A stretch of 64,000 nucleotides of DNA, taken from assembly GCA_034401795.1 (NCBI GenBank), contig CM067373.1:85656021-85720020 (forward strand), read 5' to 3'. Below the pieces are notes generated by a model that did not search any database, had not been told where the DNA came from, and saw only the letters and a program-made list of their open reading frames with translations. Source of the stretch: Chaetoderma sp. LZ-2023a. Lineage: Eukaryota; Mollusca; Caudofoveata; Chaetodermatida; Chaetodermatidae. Shown in pieces: positions 52,065 to 63,200 of the stretch (position 1 is the stretch's first letter; each line of letters begins with the position of its first letter). Position numbers and translations under genes: made by a program.

Positions 52065-52088
52065 CACCTGTGCAAAAGTTAAGCACCA
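52065..52088 (+). repeat. Tc1 left terminal inverted repeat
   Basis: cacctgtgcaaaagttaagc followed by acca. Perfectly complementary to 53698-53721. Preceded by a TA-rich flank. Confidence 0.95.
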
Positions 52089-52373
52089 GCAAAAACAATA
52101 GAACGTAGAAACATAATGCTACAACTAGGCTGCCATACTTTTTGTCCCCGCGTTAGCTGACATAATTCCAAGTACGAAATGCACATGCATGCATGACTTC
52201 ACGCCGCTTGATGTCCGTGCGTGGCGGGAAACAGCACACGTGTTCAGTTATGTAAAAGTCCAGTTTGAGGTGTAGAACATTACATACAGATTTAGGCGAC
52301 AAGATTAGGAATTTTGTGTTCATGACCGTGGTTTATTTGTACAGAGAGAATTAGCTCTTGATTGTGAACCGCT

Positions 52374-53300
52374 ATGGCAAGACGAAGGTTAAGTGATCGT
52401 GTGAAATGGCAAATCATAGGCATGCATACCACTGGTATGTCATGCAGAGAGATTGGCAGACAGCTGAACATTAACCATACTGTAATCAGTCGTTTGATTG
52501 CAAAACATGGGCAAACTAACGAGGTGAAGGACAGGCCTAGATCTGGAAGACCGAAGAAGACTACTGCCCGTGATGATCGAGCCCTAGTACGCCTTGTTAG
52601 GAGATCTCCATTCACCAACAGCAGAGTGCTCAGCCAGCAATGGGAAACGCGCAATAGAGTGTCAATGTCTACCGTCAAAAGGAGACTGTATGCTGCTGGC
52701 ATGAAAGCTAGGAGACCTGTCAGACGTCCTCTCCTCACTGCACACCACAAAGAGGAGCGTCTGAGGTGGTGCAACGAAAGAAGACACTGGAACATGAGAT
52801 CCTGGAGACGGGTACACTGGTCCGATGAAAGTCGGTTCCTGCTTCATGCCACAGATGGTCGAACTCGTGTATGGAGGTCCAGACGCACGGCGTACGACCA
52901 ACGTAACATCATGGAAGAAGTTCCATTTGGTGGAGGTTCCGTTATGATATGGGGGTGCATCTCATTTGATTGTAAGCTGGATCTGTTGACTGTACCTGCA
53001 ACACTAAATGGACAAAGATATCAAGATTCCATACTGGATAGAGTTGTGGTCCCTCATTTTGTAAATCATGCACCTGGAACCCACCCTATGTTCATGGATG
53101 ACAACGCCCGACCACATCGTGCTAGAGCTGTGCATGAATACCTCCGCCAGAATGCCATCGAAACCCTACCATGGCCAGCAAGGAGCCCTGACATGAACCC
53201 TATTGAGCATATCTGGGACATTCTGGGAAACATGGTGAGAAGGAGTGATCCTCCTGTGCAGAACCTACAGGAATTAACAGACGCACTCCATCTTGAATGA
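52374..53300 (+). CDS. Tc1/mariner transposase, prematurely stopped
   Basis: 308 codons. Residues 1-110 are the paired-like DNA-binding part, with a helix-turn-helix around GMSCREIGRQLNI and the GRPKK motif at 59-62. The catalytic triad is D151 (HWSDESRF), D243 (DNARPH) and E278 (NPIEHIWD), spacing DD34E, which is Tc1 type. The ORF ends at TGA 53298-53300, yet the same frame stays open for 32 more codons (QRIPQWRISRLV ... GGYTRY) to TAA 53397-53399. That would give 340 residues, the usual length. A single nonsense mutation therefore removes the last 10%. It may or may not abolish activity. Confidence 0.95.
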   Translation: MARRRLSDRVKWQIIGMHTTGMSCREIGRQLNINHTVISRLIAKHGQTNEVKDRPRSGRPKKTTARDDRALVRLVRRSPFTNSRVLSQQWETRNRVSMSTVKRRLYAAGMKARRPVRRPLLTAHHKEERLRWCNERRHWNMRSWRRVHWSDESRFLLHATDGRTRVWRSRRTAYDQRNIMEEVPFGGGSVMIWGCISFDCKLDLLTVPATLNGQRYQDSILDRVVVPHFVNHAPGTHPMFMDDNARPHRARAVHEYLRQNAIETLPWPARSPDMNPIEHIWDILGNMVRRSDPPVQNLQELTDALHLE

Positions 53301-53697
53301 CAACGAATACCACAATGGCGTATCAGTCGGTTGGTGACCAGCATGAGACGTCGTGTCCAGGCCGTCATCCAGGCACAAGGTGGATATACCCGGTATTAAT
53401 AATGACAGTCTCAAACTCGTGCACAGATGTTAAACTTCGTTTTCAGACACCATTAATGACAATCTAGCCACGTGTGTCAACTGTAGGGCAATAGTTGTCA
53501 GTTGTGTCAACGTAACCATATTCAGGCCTCGTTTTCAAGTTCAAACAAAAACATACGGTGTTTCCCCACCATCATAATCAGCATTCCTCTAGTTGCATTA
53601 TTACCTCTTGCACTAAGATGGATGGGTACATAAATGTTTATGCTATTGCTTTCTTCATAGCACATGAATATACCCTCGCATGTGCGTAAAAATAGGG

Positions 53698-53721
53698 TGG
53701 TGCTTAACTTTTGCACAGGTG
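53698..53721 (-). repeat. Tc1 right terminal inverted repeat
   Basis: tggtgcttaacttttgcaca followed by ggtg, then TA. Perfect complement of the left end. Confidence 0.95.
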
Positions 53722-54335
53722 TATATATAGATCTATATTTACAATCTGTTGAATTTTGCCGCTATAATAGACTTACCGCAATACCGTTAATTATTAATAA
53801 TTATATATCTGGCATGTAGCATCTCAAGCACGTAAGCACGAGGTCTATGTTCACAAGCATCTGAATAAGAAAATATATAGTTCACTATATGATATGTCAT
53901 GGAAACATAATAAGACTATAATGGATTTATTTTATATTTCCGTGACACATATATCCAATCATGAAATATTTAGGTGCCTTTGGCAACTTTCTCAGCAATG
54001 TAGAAATTTGATTGACAGCCAGACAGAGGCCCAAATGTGGGCAGCCAACATGGCCAAGCAGGGTAACAAATTACCCAAATGCCATTTAAAAACCAGGTGA
54101 CAATATATGATAGACATTTATAAGCAGAGACAGATCTGACTTTTGCAATGATCTAGCCACTAGGTTAGCTAAATACTAATTTTGTTACCCAAATACTAAA
54201 AATACTAAATATGTTAGCCACATATTTACTGCAATGTTACACATGAACATGTTTGTAGTCGGTTAATACTATCAATTCTAGTTATTCTACAGACCAAATA
54301 CAATAGCGTTTTAAAGTAATATTTTGAAAGAAATG
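53722..54335. other. intronic or intergenic stretch
   Basis: Contains 'gcacgaggtctatgttcac' at 53836-53854, whose reverse complement appears twice near 55129-55178. No exon recognised. Confidence 0.4.
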
Positions 54336-54430
54336 TGTTGAATATTTTGAAATTAATTTGACTGTCCAGAAGCTGTTGCTGTCTGGATGAAACCGCTTTC
54401 AGTCATATTAGTTTTAAAACATTCAACAAC
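54336..54430. repeat. dispersed hairpin, diverged copy
   Basis: tgttgaatattttgaaatta pairs with tagttttaaaacattcaaca; the inner arm 'ttgactgtccagaagc' is partly lost. Confidence 0.75.
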
Positions 54431-55023
54431 ATAGACAGAGATTGTTACTTTGCAATTGATATGCTGGAATTTCAGGTTTTAAAGGAGTGTTCTAGTCAGA
54501 TTTCTGGGAGTTTTAAACATTACATACATGTATATGGATTTTAAAACACATAAAGTCTTCACCTGACAGATTTACATGCTTTTATGTTCCATGATTCTCC
54601 CTCTAGAATCACTGACATTACTTGTTAACTATTGGTGCTGTTTTCATATGACTTGCACTATATGAAAAAAGCAACAATACTCAAATTATAAGTTACTCAG
54701 GCACACAACCTGTCGATCTGTCATAAATTAGTGTCCTGTTGCTGAATTGTATCTCTGTATCCATATATGATATATGCAAAAATTCTAAAGGATCACAGGA
54801 TCAGTTGTTAATTTTCACACACACACCCCTCACCCCCCCCCCCCCCCCGCTCACCCGAGACTGTGCCCAAGACAGGCTGAGAGTGTCAGAGAATAAAGTA
54901 AATATATACATGGAACACTTCATTAATATCTTGGTAGCAGTAGAGCTTGAGATAACCAGAAACTACAAGATGAGGTCAATTAATCTTCATATTTACAATT
55001 ACGATAGCTAATCCGTTGCGATC

Positions 55024-55126
<103 letters not shown>

Positions 55127-55306
55127 TATGAACATAGACCTCGTGATCTATGATCTATTTATGAACATAGACCTCGTGCTTATATATAGACTCTCAGACT
55201 GTCATGTATGTGACAATTCACATATAAATACATCATTTCTTCAATGTAAAATATTTTTTTCTGCAATGGACTCGCATTTGACATTTTGATTGAACATGTT
55301 TTTCAG

Positions 55307-55785
55307 GTGTACATGTGATAACTGTCAAGTTGTGGGCAGTATAAATGAGTGTTGCTGTTGTCGTGAGATCTTGCAGGTGGAAAGACGTATGGCAGAGGAT
55401 GAGTGTCTGGACGGATGCATCACTGAACATGCAGGTTTTAATGCAGTCTCTTTGAATAAATATGTACTGGATGTGACATGCCTACAATACAGGCAGCAGT
55501 ATGGAAGAGACGCATATGATGGACCAGAACACAAAAGGTACCGCCATATTTCTTACCGACAACTTGTAAGATGGTGTTGGTTATTTCTAGGCAGAAATGT
55601 TATGGTTGTACTTCCAGCCTGTGCTGTGTCGTGCATTAGGGCCCATTTTCCCACCACCAGGCGATGAGAATGATTTTGAGTTTATTGGTTTTCAACCTGC
55701 CCAGTCACCATCTAAACCATCTAGATGTATGCTACATTTTTCATTTCAATTGGAAGTTGTTAGATGCCAAGTGAAATACATGTAA
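55307..55785 (+). CDS. P2X7-cytosolic-domain-like gene, main exon (apparent frameshift near end)
   Basis: Follows a tttttcag acceptor. It reads CTCDNCQ, a CCCC cluster, GCITEHAGFNAVSLN, LQYRQQYGRDAYDG, YRQLVRWCW and VVLPACAVSCIRAHFP. This matches the Cys-rich C-terminal cytosolic domain of P2X7 receptors, also found as stand-alone proteins in invertebrates; its cysteines bind zinc. The frame stops at 55665-55667. The +1 frame continues PPPGDENDFEFIGFQPA, which fits the family's ...GxYxGF ending, so a 1-base insertion near 55640-55650 is likely. Entry phase is 2, not matching the phase 0 donor at 51698, so an unseen small exon must lie between, or the gene is decayed. No P2X channel domain is visible. 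Confidence 0.75.
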
Positions 55786-56177
55786 GATTGCATTGGTCTT
55801 CAAAAATGTATATTTGCAGGCTAAATCCTATGTTTCAAGTTTTACATTTGTACCACTGGCATAGCTGACTTCATAACTGTGCCATATAATCAGGTGGTAC
55901 ATGTTCAGATATGGTCTTCTCTTGGTCTGCAAATGAATCTTAACCAGTTCACCAAATTAATTCCCCATAGCGCATTTCTAAGGCAACCATACAGGAAAAC
56001 TGTTGAATATTCATGACAATAAGTCATGTCGTTAAGAATTTACTTCTTCAGGGATTTCTTGGTGAAGGGGTTAAGATTTGTCAAGGAAAAATTTAATTTA
56101 ATGACATTTAACTTACAAAAATCTTGAATGGACAAATTTTCCCTCAATTTTATTTTCTTAAATTAATTTTTCTCATA

Positions 56178-56275
56178 GAAAATGTCCACTTGCAGACCAA
56201 GAAATTATTTTTGACAATTTCTCACTGGAATAACTGCCTTGGTTATCGATCTAGTAATTCCAGCTTAGAAAATAC
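56178..56275. repeat. second hairpin family, degraded copy
   Basis: 'gtccacttgcagaccaagaa', 'actggaataactgccttggt', 'tatcgatctagtaattccag'. Only parts of the stem still pair. Confidence 0.6.
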
Positions 56276-56660
56276 CAAACCAAACATCAGCCAATTATCA
56301 AACTGGGCTCCAAAACCTACATGTACGGTGAGAAACAATCATTCTTTAATTTATGACATGAAGCATATTTGTCAAATTGATGTAATTAGATCAGCGAAAT
56401 ATTCTTAAAACCTGTTTTCCGCTTCCGAATGTCATTTCCCTTGGCATATGACTACAAGCATCTATGAATCCTCTAACATTTATAATATATCATACATTAT
56501 ATTTCCTTATATTTACAATTATTTTGTAGGCAAGTTTCACATGAATTGGTCTAAAGGTTACAATTTGTATACACATTTAGATTAAATGGGAAGATCATGT
56601 TTAACCTTTTCATCAATAAATTCCCCATATATCTCAATTTCAAGACACTAATAAAGGAAA

Positions 56661-56752
56661 GGTGTTGGATATTTTGAAATTAATATGAGGGAGGTTGTAG
56701 CTGCCTCAGGCTACAACAACCTCGAGTCATATTAACTTCAAAATATTCAGCA
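56661..56752. repeat. first hairpin family, well-formed copy
   Basis: 'gaggttgtagctgcctcag' pairs with 'ggctacaacaacctcgagtc'; the outer arms pair gttggatattttgaaatta with aacttcaaaatattcagc. Confidence 0.85.
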
Positions 56753-56904
56753 GAATATGCTATGAAGCGAGAGGAAATAAAATGTTCAGGGATTTGTCGG
56801 TGAGCGGGTTAAACGGCTTGTTTGGTTCGGTGTAAGATTAGCATATTGTTTATAATTAATCTGTCCAACAATTGTATGGATAACTGACATCAATCGAAGG
56901 TTCA

Positions 56905-57035
56905 ACTTTCTCAAAGAAAATATCCTTTTGCAGTCTAAGAGATTATTTTTTGTAAATTTACCACTGGAATGACTGGTTCGGTTATCGAGCAAGTCATTCA
57001 GTGGTAAATTTTCAAAAATAGTTTTCAAGACCACT
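56905..57035. repeat. second hairpin family copy
   Basis: 'tttaccactggaatgactgg' pairs with 'agtcattcagtggtaaattt' around 'ttcggttatcgagcaa'. It lies just downstream of the last exon of the minus-strand gene. Confidence 0.8.
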
Positions 57036-57069
57036 GAAAAAGTCTTTTGCTGGGTTGAGTGTTAAAGGT

Positions 57070-57224
57070 TTAAATAACAAATCGAGATCTGAATTGTTGA
57101 ACAGCTTGATCTTTGTCAGGGTGTTCCGCTGTATGGCAAAGAGGCATTGGTATGTCCTCTCTGGCAGCTTCTATTTTGTGGTAAACTACTTCATACAGGT
57201 CATGTTGAAGATCACCCACATACT
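57070..57224 (-). CDS. last exon of transposase-like gene
   Basis: Acceptor tttcag before 57224. It completes a split Glu codon and reads YVGDLQHDLYEVV ... AVQQFRSRFVI, stop at 57070-57072. 155 bp, phase consistent with the exon at 58289-58437. Confidence 0.85.
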
Positions 57225-60200
57225 CTGAAATTAAATACCGGCACATGTATGATAATTTTTACATTTCATATATACTAGATCTATACATTTCTTCCAATTC
57301 TTGGTAAGTAAGCAAGTACAGATTAAATATTTTGGTCACTGGATCAGTTAGCTAAGTCAGTCAACCCCACCTAAGGCGAGAAGCCTAATGTAAACACTGT
57401 GTTTCAATCCGCAATCATATGACCAACTCATAACTGACTTTCTGCCACCCAGCCCCTACCCCATGTACCGCCCTTGGGGCGCAGTGTATTCTAAACATTG
57501 TCTTGCAATCTGCAGGAATATGGTACCTCACATAACAAATTTGATTGACTTAGTTACACCATCTGACAGTCTGAGAGGAGATAGCTGGACCAGTTTGAGG
57601 CCATAGCAATTTATCCCCGTTGTTTTTCCTTTGTTATCTTTTGAGGGATTTATAGTAAATATGCCGATTTCAATTTCGCTGTCACAACTGCTACATAATA
57701 ACATAATAAGTAAAATTTGTCACCTTGGTCGTACATGGACACCGTTCTTTTTTGGTATCTACGCATAAAGCTTGCCGATCAAAATGAGACTGCATTGTTA
57801 ATCGCCATGGCTAAAGCAGGATCGATCGCATGTTCATTGTAATATTTAGCTGAATTTTGTATGAGTATTGTGGCCAGTGCCACCTATTTGTGTATGTGCA
57901 CCCTATCTCGTGTTTGAAAAATTACCAAATCTGGGATATCCATTCATATCATGGCTGGCTAGGGTCAAAGAATTGTAATGTTCTGAGGTCAAATAGTCAA
58001 TTATATAGATTGACTACATTAATATGTTGGCCATAACTCTGGAATGCAGCTTTTTATGCAAGGTAGAATGACATAATTTAGCACATATATTCATATTACG
58101 GCTAGCTGGAATGGTTGAGTATCAAGCCAAAGTATCAAATATATAGGCCATGGAATCCCTAAGTGCATACTGAAATAAAAATTTTTGGCTATGATTCTGG
58201 AATGTAAGAAGGTAGAATCGCTAAATTTGGCACTTCCCATTCATGTTGTGGGGCACAGATCAATGCATTGAATTGCATGAGTCCTTACCAAATGTACATT
58301 CTTTCTTTATAGGCCTCACTATGTGACCTCCCTTCTTGTACTTTGGGTACATTATTGCAAACTGGTGCTTGCCTTCCTTGGTGACAACTTGCTCACGCCC
58401 AGCATTCTCATTAAAATGCAATGCTGCTAATTGTAACCTGAAAATGAGTAGTAGTCCAAGTTATTGGCTAGATTTGAATGAAAGTAGTACAGATAAGGGC
58501 AATCATATTTTGTGTCACATTGTAAGGATTTTTCCGATCGCATGCAAAGTTGTGGACTGCTAACTAGTGTATGGTCACACAGGTAACATACAAATTTGAA
58601 AAGTTCTTGAATTTTGACATCATTCCGTGAAAGTGCTTAAATTTGAAATTGTACTTGAAAATGGCAGTTGGGTGAAGAAAAGTACTTGAAAATGTGTTTT
58701 TCTCAATATAGAGAAACGTTGCATACAATACAGGTGCACAAGGCTGCTGCTTATCAATTAACACTACATGAGCTGACATATCAGAGCATCTAATTGGCCA
58801 AATTTCCTGCTCCCCGCCCCCCCCCCCCCACTAAATATAGCCTGATTGTAGAGTCCTTGAAAATGATAGACATGCTCCTGACCTTGAAAAGTGCTTGAAT
58901 GAACCTGTCAAGTTCTTGTATGAAACATGACACACCCTTGTGTTAAAACTTGAGCCAAACCGAACCATGCATGTAAGTTTTCAAGCTACCCATAGATCCA
59001 GAGAGCGATCCAGTCCAGATCCAGGTTTACTATCCAGACCACAGCCGAAATTCTGGAAATCCTAGTTATGGGGAAGCGCTTCTGTTGTGCTAAGATTTGA
59101 GTGTAATCGAATCAGTAAGATTCACAATGTCCCATCATTACTTTCACACATGGGTCATTTGACCTCACTACGCAACTGGCTCATCAGAACCATACGCACA
59201 TGCACCCACTATAGTCTCTTCCAATTACGGGGCGGCGGTAATAAAGTATCCAATCCACATGTCATACTTTTGTAGATAACAACACTGGAAAACTTCTGAC
59301 TGTAATGTTGGTTTTAACAAAATTTATTTATTTGATATTGAAGCAAAAATAGTCTGTTTAAACCAACTTACATGTAAAACAAATATTTGTATTGTAGAAG
59401 GCGTTTCTAAGCTGGCCTCAGCTAGCCTTGATATTTACAATTCCACACACACGTACGTCCTCCCACATCCTAACAAACCTGCTCTTCATGGCTGTATATC
59501 CAAAATGAAACATCTTTGGCGCAAAGGTTATGAGAGTACTATGGTAGCCCTCTAGGTTTGATGTCTGACCATCACAGCTCATTTTCCGTATTGACTGTAT
59601 CAGACATCTTTTTGTGAGTAACTCCGTTAGATTCTCGAAGACTTCTGAACCTGCAAATACATGAATGCGATTGAGTAATTAGGAAGCCCTACATGTGATT
59701 GAGTAATTAGGAAGCCCTATAGTAATCACCGCGTCTGTCTGTCCGTCCGTCTGTCCGTCCACAATATCTCGTAAACAGCATATCATACAGTACAGAACCT
59801 CTTCAGATATTTTAATGAAACCTGGTGTATGCCTCAGTTATGATACGCAGATGTGCCTTTTGAAGGATGAAAATGGGCTTTTAATGCAAAAACTCACGAT
59901 TTTTTTTTATTTCCTCGTGAAAAACATATCATACAGAATCGCTTAAGATAATTTAATGAAACTTGGCAGGTGGCTTCTTTATTATGGGTGGATGTAAGCC
60001 TTTGAAGGATTGACCATTCAATATTTTTCGGTGAAAATGGGCTTTTTAATGCAAAAACTCCGATTTTTGTCGAATTTCCTCGTAAACAGTATATTATACA
60101 GAACCGCTTCAGATATTTGATTAAAACTTGGTGTGACACATCAAACAGTTGTCTATGCCTATTTTATGCCACAACGGTGCACTAAGCTTGCCGTTATTTA

Positions 60201-63200
60201 CATGGCTGAAACCAAGCCCGCATCAGGCCAGATGCGTGTTGGCAGGTTGGGTACAGTTGACTCTCATGTTCATGTATATCAACCAGATGATCTAATATTG
60301 GAATCCACCTGGCCTCTGCCATGTTGTCATCACCATCGCTTGTTCTGGCGCACCAATATAGATGATTGATGATGCTTGGGAGCCACTTTTGGACAAGACA
60401 ATTTCCCTTAGAGAAGTTGTCCAGGCTTTTCTGCAGACCTACAAAGCATTTGTGTGAATAGAAGCTATTGTCCCAAATTTGAGTATTCTAGCTGTTCAAA
60501 AGATGTGTTGTTTCAAGACAACTACACGTATACACGACAGCTGTTGAATATTATGTAACTAATTTGACTGGAACACACTGCTGCCATATGCACCAACGGT
60601 TCCCAGTCAAATTAATGAAAAAAATATTCAACATTCCAAAAGAATATTCCTTACATCATAAAGGATATGTCACTTTATAGTAGAGTATGTAACTATTAGT
60701 TATAATACTGTGCTATTCATAATGGTATATCCAAACGTTGCTGTCGTTTCTGCTGCTGTTTCTGCTGCTGTTCTCTTTATTTAATTTTCAGCTTGTCGCT
60801 TGCATCCATGGTGAACTAGAATATGGCATACACATGAGCCCACCTGTGGCCATACACCTGAGCACATCTACTTCTACATTACAAGATCATTAACAGGTGA
60901 TGAAGAATAGCTAGAATACGGCATACACATGAGCCCACCTGTGGCCATTAACAGATCATACTATTTTGATGAACAATCAACTATTCTATCTTCCCATCTA
61001 GCCCTACTTTATGAGAAAGTAGGATGGAATGTGAGTGAATTTGCACATTTGCTGCAAGAGTGAATGTAGGCTAATTGTTCTACTAACCCTTTAATGGTTA
61101 AGCCGGACAAAACCAGCTTCTGCAGTAGTCTTGAGGAATGTCAGGTAAAGAGAAGAGTGTTTAAAAAAATTTAACACGAATGACTGGGTCGATAATCAAA
61201 AAATACTATTCTCTTTATCTGCGATAATCAAAAAATACTATTCTTTTTATCTGCAGATGACCATACAATAACGAAATATTAAGATTTTCTTGACAGAATT
61301 TGACTAGTTACGGGTTAAACAGGTAAGTCAAGCTGGCCAAATCCTGGCCCTACTGTGGTCTTGAAACATGTCCACTTGCAGGCATAGAGACAATATTTTT
61401 TTAATTTACCACTAGAATGTATAGCTTGATAATCGAGCCAGTCATTTCACTAGTAAATTTAAAAATAATAATTTCACTATTCACTAAGCGATACTCTTAT
61501 GTTCTTCTTGCTCAAGCTTAGCCAGGAACCCTTTCACTGACAAATTCCAGGCCAAGTATATATATATGTATATGTCTTACGATATATACAATTTATTGTC
61601 TTGAATATTTTGAAATTAATTTAACTGGAAGCCATTGCTGCCTAATACCTTTCTTGTATGGTTGCTTTTAAAATGAGATGTGGAATTCATCGGTGAAAGG
61701 GTTGTTGTTGAAACCTTAGGATCAAGGTACATGTAATTGACAAAACAATCTCTGCCCACGGATTATGCACTACTTACCTTTGGCAATGTGCCATACGTCA
61801 TAGAAGTGTTTGATATTTGGTTGCTTCTCTCTCATCCGCTTTTGAATCTGAGGATGCCTGTTAGTTACTAGTTTAACATCTTTGTCGTTAATGACACGAT
61901 TCAAATTTTCTAGAGATCTGCGCAATCCTTCAAGCTCTATGCGGTAGCTAGACTTCACTTCAGTACTCTGAAATGTGTTACAATGGTAGAAATGTAATTA
62001 ATGCGATGTTAAATACTTAACCCAACACCCTGTGGAAAAAAGGGAAGTGATATTACAATCACCTCTGTCTGTTCATCCGGCTATCTCCTCTGAAGTCATT
62101 TGATCAAATTCAATCAAATTTGTTATGTGAGTTACTCTTGTGATTGCGGAAATTATTATCTGTCATGTCTATTTAAATGCAAATGCATCAAATATTAATG
62201 GTCCAGGTGAGCGTTACAGGCCCTTTGGGTCTCTTGTTAATGGAAAAACTAAACTGCGCAGTGTCTATCTATGGTGAGACAAAACACTTCTTAACCCTTT
62301 CACATTCAAGCTGGCCAAAAACGGCTTCTGCAGCCGTCTTGTGAAATGCCCATTTGCAGACCAAAAGAAGACTACTTTTGGAGATTTATCACTGGAATGA
62401 CTGCTTCGATAACCGAGCCAGTGATTCCAGTGAGAAATTTTCAAAAAGAAGTCTACTTGGTTTGCAAATGGACATTTATGAGAAAATTTAAATTTTCTTG
62501 AATAAATTTGCGGCTTAAAGGGTTAAAGTGCTATACTTTCTCATAAATTTGCTTCCATACATGTATCAGTAAACGTGGATATTAATGAACTCTGTGATAA
62601 ACATTGTTTTTGCGTGCCCGTAGTTTAGTTTGGCTGTAAATCATCACTACTTAACCTTTCCAATGATACGATCACAAACAATTGTGAGCGCGCTATGTGA
62701 CATCGACGACTGCCAAAATGTTTGAAATTTTAATGACAGGCTGACTTATACTTCTTGTGTGTTGGGAGTAAGAATTGTCTGTTTAATGTTTTCAAAATAA
62801 CCAGGCTGAAATCCGCTGCTGCATATTGCCTTCCAGGCATATTAATTTCAAAATATTCAAGATTTTTCCTGTATGGTTACCTTGAAGTAGATACATGTAT
62901 AGTGGATATCTCTTCGAATGGATCCAATTTTCATACATATATAAAAATAGTACATCTGTAAGCTGAATGAATAAATGGATCTCTTGTTAATATTTGTAGT
63001 CTAACACTATAAAAGACAACCTGTAGTAAGAGACCAAATGGATTTTCACTATCCAACTCTAGGAGAATCCAAAGAATCTGTTTTGAATTACATGTTATTT
63101 GTTGTTATTGACAATATAAATTTTGACACATTAATGGTCAGGATTCTTCAGAAGTTTGAAATTTTGGCTCAGTGAAAGCCCATTTGTTGGCCAAGAGAAG

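Larger units (their letters stand above)
52065..53721 (+). mobile_element. Tc1-type DNA transposon, complete with both ends
   Basis: 1,657 bp, bounded by 24 bp perfect inverted repeats and TA on both sides (52063-52064, 53722-53723), as expected from TA target duplication. One transposase ORF lies inside. The element sits between the two recognisable exons of the P2X7-like gene on the same strand. It looks young except for one premature stop in the transposase. Confidence 0.95.

Noticed and set aside
52292-52795. 167-codon minus-strand frame
   Set aside because: Antisense shadow of the Tc1 transposase.
60133-60369. 78-codon plus-strand frame
   Set aside because: Antisense shadow of the minus-strand exon at 60202-60438.
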